Source: Phoenix dactylifera (lineage: Eukaryota > Streptophyta > Magnoliopsida > Arecales > Arecaceae). From it: a DNA stretch of 64,000 bases. Below the pieces are notes generated by a model, which did no database searches, was not told the DNA's origin, and saw nothing but the letters and a program-made list of their open reading frames with translations. Made by a program: the position numbers and the translations under genes. The number at the start of each line of letters is the position of its first letter. The first letter of the stretch is position 1. Of the stretch, positions 57,378 through 64,000 are shown piece by piece. The stretch is from positions 372,001 to 436,000 of the forward strand of contig NW_024067850.1 in assembly GCF_009389715.1 (NCBI RefSeq), written 5' to 3'.

Positions 57378-57800
57378 TCAGGACTGCTGCTCTCTCTCCG
57401 CGTTAGATGAAGGTCTGCTGGGTAAGGAGAGCCTGCAAATCAGATGCTGGAATGGATCTGGAGTTGCAATCTCCACCCCTCCTTCCAGCTTCTTCACTGC
57501 AACACTCATCCATGGTCTAAGATCAGGCCGGTACTGTACACACCATGATACAACCATTGCCATTCTCTCTGCCTTCTTGTCCTTTCAGTCTCAGCACTTC
57601 ACCAGCATGTTGCCTATCTCTCATTTTTAAAATTTCGGCCACACCCATATTGGGAAGCAACCGTCTCTCTTCAAAGTTCTCTCACACCTCAAACGAAAGC
57701 ATTCCAAAGCTACAAATATCACACTTGTGGGTTAATGAGATGGGCATGAACAGCCACAGTGCTGCTTATCTTGGAATCACCCCTCCTTTGATCGTTGAGT
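57378..57800 (-). pseudogene. Lr10-like receptor kinase C-terminal remnant, copy A
   Basis: On the minus strand: HKCDICSFGMLSFEV (kinase subdomain IX), then, after a stop and frame change, MAMVVSWCVQYRPDLRPWMS with a VKKLEGGVEIATP ending. This is subdomain XI and the tail of LRK10L/Lr10-type receptor kinases. Only the last third of the kinase is present. It is not functional. Confidence 0.75.
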
Positions 57801-57899
57801 GGGTGCCGTACCTGTTACAATATATACCTTTGGTCTCGCCTAATCAAGTTTTTTGATAGACTGTTTGACCCTTTCTGTCACAACACAATCTGCAAATGT

Positions 57900-57975
57900 A
57901 TTGATAGAATCATGGTGTGCTGTTTCAGCATCGGATTCTGATAGAATCGTGGTGCGCTGTTTCAGCGTAGGATTC
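57900..57975. repeat. Short tandem duplication, about 38-bp unit
   Basis: GATAGAATCATGGTGTGCTG with following TTTCAGCATCGGATTCT is repeated next to itself with few changes. CGGTAC/GTACCATG words follow to about 58070, as in decayed repeats. Confidence 0.6.
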
Positions 57976-58139
57976 TGCTCTGGTGCTATTCTCACTGTAT
58001 CGGTACAGAAGAATTTTTTGTATCATGTACCGGTAGTATCGTGTGGTATATTCTGTACCATGTACCATGGATAGAACAATTGCAGGTGCAGAACTGGAGG
58101 TGTTTATCAGACCATTCATGACATCATAGCAAGTGCTGG

Positions 58140-59424
58140 GAAACCAAAAGGAAAAAAAAAGGGTGAGAGGGTTTAAATAAAATTTGAAAAATTAAGGCTA
58201 AACGTCTTACTGAAAGTGGCAGGGGGGGTATGAGGGTATCTTGTTGGAGCATCCAAAGTTACTTTAATAAGGGACCTGATTGCAGAAGGAAAGAATGCCA
58301 CCTGCTAGTTAAAGTTAAAAATCTGATAAAGAACTTAGAAGCTGCTCTTAGCTTCTCCGGAGGGATGAAATCAATGAGTTATTCGTACTGAATTATTCCT
58401 TGGATACCGCACTACTAAAGAGATAATTGTTTAGGTCATTATTCTACTATTTGCATATAACTAAATCAACGCTTACTATCCTGGGAGCTAATTGAAACGC
58501 AGACCTTGACTGCACTGAGCTCTGATAAACTCAAACGGTTTGTTAAAACCGTGTGACAAAAAAGCTATATCGGGGAGAATTTGAGTTCAGAAAGTATAGA
58601 TCCATAATCAAAGCACGTTTTGTATATCTTTCAAATATTGAAGTTTAGCAGTCTTCCAGTAGATGTTAACTCGTCCTTCGTTCATTAGAACTTAAGGCAC
58701 CCAATCTGCATTTGGTTTATCACCATTGACGAAAAAAGAAGCTCAAACCAGATTAGGATAGTGGTTGGGTTTATCCATGATGAGAGCATAATGACAGAGA
58801 CGTCTTCCATCTCTCATAATCTATAGGGAAAAGAAAGCGCATTGTTTGATCTTAATCTCCCATAATATCAAACACTAAGCTTTAATAAGATCTAAGGTAA
58901 CCAGTTGCATTTACAGTACAATGCTTCTTGACGGCATTTCATATTTATAGATCATGCAGATTCCTAATGTTGCCTGCTTAGAGAACCACGGACTAGCCAC
59001 CTCTCTCTCTCTCTCTCTTGGGTGACTGCGCGTTATGTTAACTAGTGCAGGACCCATGGAGCAGGCAATGGTATGTTAAGCTCCAAAAATTATTATTTCT
59101 CACGGAAGCTACCATGCAATGGATTCATGAGTCTCTTCAAAGAAAGTACAACAGAGAGATGCACCCAAATGCCAGGGCCTACGAGACACTAAAATTTATT
59201 GTCCTGATAATTTATAAATCAACTAGTATGACTGCTCAAAATATGTGCACTAATTTTAAGCATCGGTGCAAGTGGGTGATAGAAGTTGCCATTACAGTGA
59301 AGCATGAAATTAAAGGAGAAGTACGGCATAACTTGACAGTTCAAAGTTCATAAAAGGTTTTGCAAACTAAGATGGTGTGATTGACCAATAACGAAATATA
59401 CAAACCAATTTTCCTGCTATGTCT
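58140..59424. other. Gap between the two kinase remnants
   Basis: No supported gene. It holds a (CT)n run at about 59002-59018 and flank text shared with the region downstream of copy A. Confidence 0.4.
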
Positions 59425-60831
59425 TTACGAAGTAGCTATTTTGATCTCATATTTTCTCATGATAGGAGTTGCACACGTAAAAGAGGTCTCTGTCGACGTA
59501 TGGAAGGACTTGGACTCAGCACATCGTCCATGTTTGATAATTAGGAAACGCCGGGAAAGGGGAGAGTCGGCAATCATATGCTGAAATGGATTTGGTGGAG
59601 CTGGAATTTCCACCCCTCCTTCCGGCATCATCACCAGAGCAACTCATTCAAGGTCTAAGATCCAGCCGATACACAACACACCACGGGAGCAACCATTGCC
59701 ATTCTCTCTTTTTTCATAATTCTTCCACGACCAATTGGGAACCACTCCTAGCTCCTGAAAAATTAGCATCAAGGTTCCTTTGCCTCCCGAATACCTCAAA
59801 CAAAAGCTATAATCCTCACACTGTGTGGGTCATCGGGAAGGGCATCCATATCCTGGAGTTTCCTTTCCTCCGGTCATTGTTAGGTGGGTGATGTCCCTAT
59901 TGCATAGCCTTGCTAGCCCAAGGTCCGCTACTTTGGGGCAATGTCTTGCATCAGGAAGTACATTTCCGGGCTTTATGCCATAATGTATTATTTTTTGCTG
60001 GCAAATTTTGGAATCATTCAATTACAGTAGAATTTTTTTTCGCCGAAATATTTTTCTAGAAAATTGATGCATGAAAAAATGATTTTTGCATGTTTGGTTG
60101 ATCATGAAAAAATGATACATTATACCAGCTCCAAGATGAGAATTGTACTTTTTCATGTTCCATATAGATTTTGTCTTTTCCATGAAATATGAGAATCTTA
60201 TTTCAATACAAATCTACTTTTTCTTTAAAAACTCTAATCATACATGAGATATTTCTCTACTAATCCATGTCAACAACAGCCATCTTTCTCCTCTTCTCGC
60301 GATCTAAATGAGTCCTTTTTGTAAATAGGCGGTTGTCTTTGGCTGTCCCAACTGCAATCTCATGTAGTTTCTCCCACTGAATGGTCTTCTCTTGATGGAA
60401 TAATAGCTTGTCGAGGGAACCCTCCCATGTACTCGTAAACAAGAGATCTAAGGTCCCCTTCATAGCAGAAGCCATAGAGCCTGACGACATCAAAAATGGA
60501 TCCTCCCAGTGGTGCTCACTCCAACCATGAACTGCTCCTCTATCCTCCCTATCTGAACTCGCTGTCAGAGCGTCCACTGCCACCAATGCAACCATTACTA
60601 AATGATCCTGCGTACACTGCATCAAAGCCACCAGCGCCTAATAAATTCCTGTGATTGTCAAAGCCTGAGTTGTACAGATGCAAACCTGATTGGCTTCTCT
60701 CTTTCCATTTCACAGGGGAACTTATCCATGGCGTGCGTTCGAAACCTCTGGTCTGGATGCATTGAGCTGCTGTTCAAATCTTCAGACCTTTTGTAGCAGC
60801 ATGCCATAAGAACCAAGATCTTTATATCTAG
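59425..60831 (-). pseudogene. Lr10-like receptor kinase remnant, copy B
   Basis: Read on the minus strand from 60831: a hydrophobic juxtamembrane end (KILVLMACCYKRSED), EREKPIRFASVQLRL, the glycine-rich loop NLLGAGGFDAVYAG (about 60645-60600), VRLYGFCYEGDL and LVYEYM, EKTIQWEKLHEIAVGTAK, then at 60021-59830 IIHYGIKPGNVL with KVADLGLARLCNRDITHLTM and TPGYG. The end reads EGGVEIPAPPNPFQHM. Order and motifs are those of LRK10L-type receptor kinases. The invariant Asp of the catalytic loop is Gly (HYGIKPGN), the DFG is DLG, and stops, frame changes and an AT-rich insert of about 220 bp (60030-60250) break it. The N-terminal, extracellular part is cut off by the copia insertion at 60832. Confidence 0.82.
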
Positions 60832-61125
60832 TGTTGAATTAAATCAAATAATTTAAAATTTGAAAACCAAACATTTGACTTGGTCAACGGCTAAGTGGCA
60901 AGCATCCACGCAAAAGCAAACGAGCAAACATGAAAAGATCCCAAAGAAAGCAGGCTATGACAAGTGTCATGCATCCACGCGCAAAGAGCAAGCATGGAAA
61001 GGTCCCTCGAAGAAGAAAGAAGCATGGGCAACCAAGATGCAACAAGCCGCAGGATCAAAGGAGCATAAGAAGACACGTCATCAATCCGCGGAAGGAGAGT
61101 CTGCTTCTTTTGACGCGCCTGAGCT

Positions 61126-61222
61126 TATATAAAGGGCTCTATGGATCATTTCAAATTACAATGAAAAATTTCTCTTTTTCCTATTCCAAGAGTCTATATA
61201 AAAGGGCTCTAGGGATCATAGG
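61126..61222 (+). promoter_or_regulatory. Duplicated TATA-box segment in the copia LTR
   Basis: TATATAAAGGGCTCTATGG at 61126 and TATATAAAAGGGCTCTAGGG at 61195, each followed by ATCAT, 69 bp apart. A local duplication has doubled the core promoter. Confidence 0.6.
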
Positions 61223-61299
61223 GAAGAAAAGAAAAAAAAGAAAATTTTTTCTTCTCCTCATAATTTTTCTAAGTTTTTTTTGAGCTATCTGCAAGCGTG

Positions 61300-62392
61300 A
61301 ACGTGCTCTTCTTTCTTCCCTGGAGGCGCACTGACGGGGAAGACATGGTTCTGTACTGGTTATCGTATCTCTAGGAGATCTACATGGCTGTTATTTTGCC
61401 CAAGGAGTTTAGGGCAGAGTCTCATTATGTTCCTCAGTTCACGCCAAACATTGGACTTCCCAACCGGTGGAAGGATCTGTCCTTGCATTTCTGAGATAGG
61501 GCTCCCTCATGGCATTCTTGCTCTTGCATTTCAAAGTTGAATCGGGATTCCATCTAGAGAAAGGTACTGAATGGAACATGTCATACGGGATTTCCATCCC
61601 CTTTTCCAGCAGACCTGTGCGTGGAAGGCATAAACTTTTTTGGGATAACGCGTCAGCATGCTTCGATCCACAGGCCATCTTCTCTCTCTATTTCTTCATT
61701 TTATTATTCTATTGTCAAAGTTTAATTATTTGCTAATTTATTCTTCTTATTTACTGTTTTTGAATATTACAAATATTTAATTATTGATTTATCAATTATA
61801 TTTGTGCATCTAGGCTAACAATCCAGAAAAGTTTATGTACTGTTAGCATTAGATTTTAAATTGTAATATTTATTATACATTTTGCTGCATAATTGTAAAT
61901 TGTTATATTTTAGCTGTTACACATTTATGCTAGCTTTACTTTAGTACTTTATTTTTCAAGCAAAATATTAGATTGTCTAACCTTCAAAAGGTTTATTAAT
62001 ACCTCCATTTGGACTCCTCACGAAGTAATTTTCAGATTCTATTCAAACGGAAATTCAGAAATTGATTAATTCATAGGAGCTAGCTAAATATTGCACTTAG
62101 GATAAAATTGAACGATATCTAGTGAAGAATTATTCATTGAATAACGGGTGTCTAAGAAAAGCTTATCAAAAAGGCCTATGTGCCTAAGAAAGGCTGGTAC
62201 TTAAGTGAAGCCAAGTGCTCCACCACCGATCTAGAGCTGATTTGGCTGTTATTCTTTCGATTTTTCAACTAGACATCTAAAGTTCAAATTAGATATCAGT
62301 GCAATAATTTGACATAAACCTTCTTATTTTCATAAGTGTCAAAATTGTGTTAAGCTATAAATCAATGACTTCCTACACATCTAAAAACCTTA
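61300..62392. other. Copia LTR/leader region without a clear gene
   Basis: Leader-like DNA between the duplicated TATA segment and gag. I could find neither the LTR end nor a typical methionine-tRNA primer site. Confidence 0.4.
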
Positions 62393-63139
62393 ATGCTAAA
62401 CTTGAAAAGTTTGATAGTTAAAAACTTTAGGAGGTGGCAGAATCAAATGCGGCTCTGGCACACCACCTTATGCTTGATCTCAGTCGTTGGTGAGAGCACT
62501 ACTGAAGTCAGTAATGAGTCTAACCCATCTGCTTCACGATTTGCTACTCGCAGCAACTCAAACCCTGCTCCTTCCTCTTCCCAAATTGCTGCTGCTTCCT
62601 CCACCTCCTCCACTAGGACTCTAGAAGAAACCAACTACCACTGTCTTTATAGAATCCTAGGAGCCCTTTCTGATAGGCTTTATGATATTTATTATATAGC
62701 TAAGAGTGCCAAAGATCTCTGGAATATCTTAGAAAATAAATATGGACTTGATGATACCGGGGTAAAGAGATTTAAGGCCTTTGACTTTAGCAAGTTTAAA
62801 TTTGTTGATTCCAAACCTATGAATGATCAAATCCATGAATATGAAATCCTGATTCTTCAACTCTAGGCAAATGGAACCCACCTAGATGAGTCTTTCCAAG
62901 TTGCCTGTATCATAGATAAACTTTCCTCTACCTGGTCAGACTTTGCTAAGACTTTGAGCCACACCCAAGGAGATCTGTCTCTAACTCAAGTCCTAAATTT
63001 TATTAGGATTGAAGAACAACATCGCCTTAGGAAGAAATTCCACTCCTCCAATCCTTTGCCTAAAGTCAAATATGTTGAATCCAAGCCCAAATCCAAAAAT
63101 CAGAACTTAAGAATAATGACAAATGTGAGATATGTATAG
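62393..63139 (+). pseudogene. Copia gag remnant
   Basis: Reads NFRRWQNQMRLWHTTL, GALSDRLYDIYY, AKDLWNILENKYG, then, after a stop at 62864-62866, FQVACIIDKLSSTWSDFAKT and LSLTQVLNFIRIEEQHR. This is the copia gag (UBN2/gag_2) order. It breaks off in a Lys-rich stretch; the CCHC zinc knuckle and the protease that should follow are absent. Confidence 0.82.
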
Positions 63140-63720
63140 AGGCTAAATTACCTAAATTACCCTTCCACTCTATAGGTAGAGATTCTGATCTCCTTGAATT
63201 CATACATAGTGATGTATATGACTCAGGAAGAACCTCAAGGGGTGGAAACAAATACTTTGTAACTTTTATAAATGATCTTTCTAGATACTGTCACCTCTAT
63301 CTTATCAAAGCTAAAGATGAGGTCTTAAATAAATTCAAAGTCTATAAAGCAAAGGCTGAAAACTAATTAGATAAAAAGATTAAAACCTTAAGGTCTGATA
63401 GAGGAGGTGAATATACCTCATTTGAGCTGACCCAGTTTTGTGAAGAACATGGGATAATTTATAAAGTAATAGCTCCCTATTCACCCCAATCTAATAGAGT
63501 AGGCAAAAGAAAGAACATAACCTTAATTGATATGGTTAATGCTATCCTAATTAGTTCAGGTGCACCAGAAAATCTTTAGGAGGAGGCACTAGTAACTGCA
63601 TCTTATATCTTGAACAGAATTCCATTCAAATATAATGATAAGACTCCATATGAAATCTGTAAACATAGAAAACCTAACTTAAAATACTTAAAAGTGTAAG
63701 GGTGTTTAGCTAAAGTAAAA
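63120..63720 (+). pseudogene. Copia integrase core remnant
   Basis: CEICIEAKLPKLPF (last part of the zinc-binding region), FIHSDVYD (first Asp), LRSDRGGEYTS (second Asp), then PQSNRVGKRKN where the family has the catalytic Glu: this copy has Lys. ASYILNRIPFKYNDKTPYEI continues the core. In-frame stops occur at about 63366, 63578 and 63697. It cannot be active. Confidence 0.82.
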
Positions 63721-64000
63721 AATTTTAGAAAATAAAATAAAAAAATGAACCCAAAATAGTAGATGCAATATTTATAAGATATGCAATTAAGAGTAATACT
63801 AATAGATTTTTAGTGTTTAACTCTCAAATAAATGAAATTAATAACAATACTATAATGGAAGCAAGAGATGCAATCTACTTTGCAAGTATATTTTTCTTTA
63901 AAACAAGGATAAATGATCAAATAAATATCAATAATAATCTAGGGACTAGTTTAAGCAGAACCAAATTTAGAGAGAAAGAAGAAGAAGAAGAAACTAAAAC

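Larger units (their letters stand above)
60832..64000 (+). mobile_element. Ty1/copia retrotransposon, decayed and incomplete (runs out of the window)
   Basis: Starts TGTTGAATTAAATC at 60832, directly against kinase pseudogene sequence. A promoter-like region with TATATAAAGGGCTC at 61126 and again at 61195 suggests the 5' LTR; its end and the primer site could not be fixed. A copia gag follows at 62393-63139, then integrase text from about 63125 to 63720. Stops and frame changes are frequent and the protease region is missing. The RT should lie beyond 64000. Confidence 0.72.

Noticed and set aside
1-64000. CRISPR arrays, tRNA or rRNA genes, bacterial-type operons
   Set aside because: No spaced palindromic repeats, cloverleaf-like sequences with A/B boxes, or rRNA-like stretches were noticed; all repeats seen are microsatellites, LTR/TIR repeats or tandem arrays.

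Overview
The window is plant nuclear DNA: intron-rich genes with GT-AG introns, plant-specific protein families, and nested plant retrotransposons and DNA transposons. The AP2 gene's N-terminus and the GC-rich Ty3/gypsy element suggest a monocot, possibly a palm, but this is inference only. I see no sign of a bacterial, viral or organellar origin, and no tRNA, rRNA or CRISPR array.

Layout. 1-5.8 kb: plus-strand exons of an unidentified coiled-coil gene, with a very AT-rich block in its largest intron. 6.9-8.2 kb: a convergent minus-strand gene resembling the C-terminal part of PLASTID MOVEMENT IMPAIRED1 (PMI1). 12.4-15.7 kb: a complete nine-exon AINTEGUMENTA-like AP2 transcription factor gene, including a 9-nt microexon. 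17.8-28.5 kb: a decayed minus-strand LINE, split inside its endonuclease by a 4.6-kb CACTA (En/Spm) transposon with a CCA target duplication. 29.3-35.1 kb: a minus-strand DUF1644 zinc-binding protein gene whose terminal exon is tandemly duplicated and whose probable 5' UTR exon lies 4.1 kb upstream; a short 5'-truncated LINE with a 20-bp target duplication sits next to its putative promoter. 36.7-49.7 kb: a 13-kb Tat-lineage Ty3/gypsy retrotransposon with both LTRs and a CCTAC target duplication. 51.3-56.2 kb: an ACR11-type ACT-domain gene. 57.4-60.8 kb: two copies of a decayed Lr10-like receptor kinase. 60.8-64 kb: a decayed Ty1/copia element that cuts off the second kinase copy and runs out of the window.

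The host genes do not form a pathway. They cover transcription (AIL), plastid nitrogen metabolism (ACR11), a PMI1-like protein and a DUF1644 protein. The most notable item is inside the Ty3/gypsy element: an antisense three-exon gene with its own TATA box, phase-matched splice sites and a protein resembling the 'putative gypsy type transposon' family followed by a coiled coil. Next are the nested CACTA-in-LINE insertion, the duplicated DUF1644 terminal exon, and the ACR11 reading frame, which holds only if two shifted splice acceptors are used.
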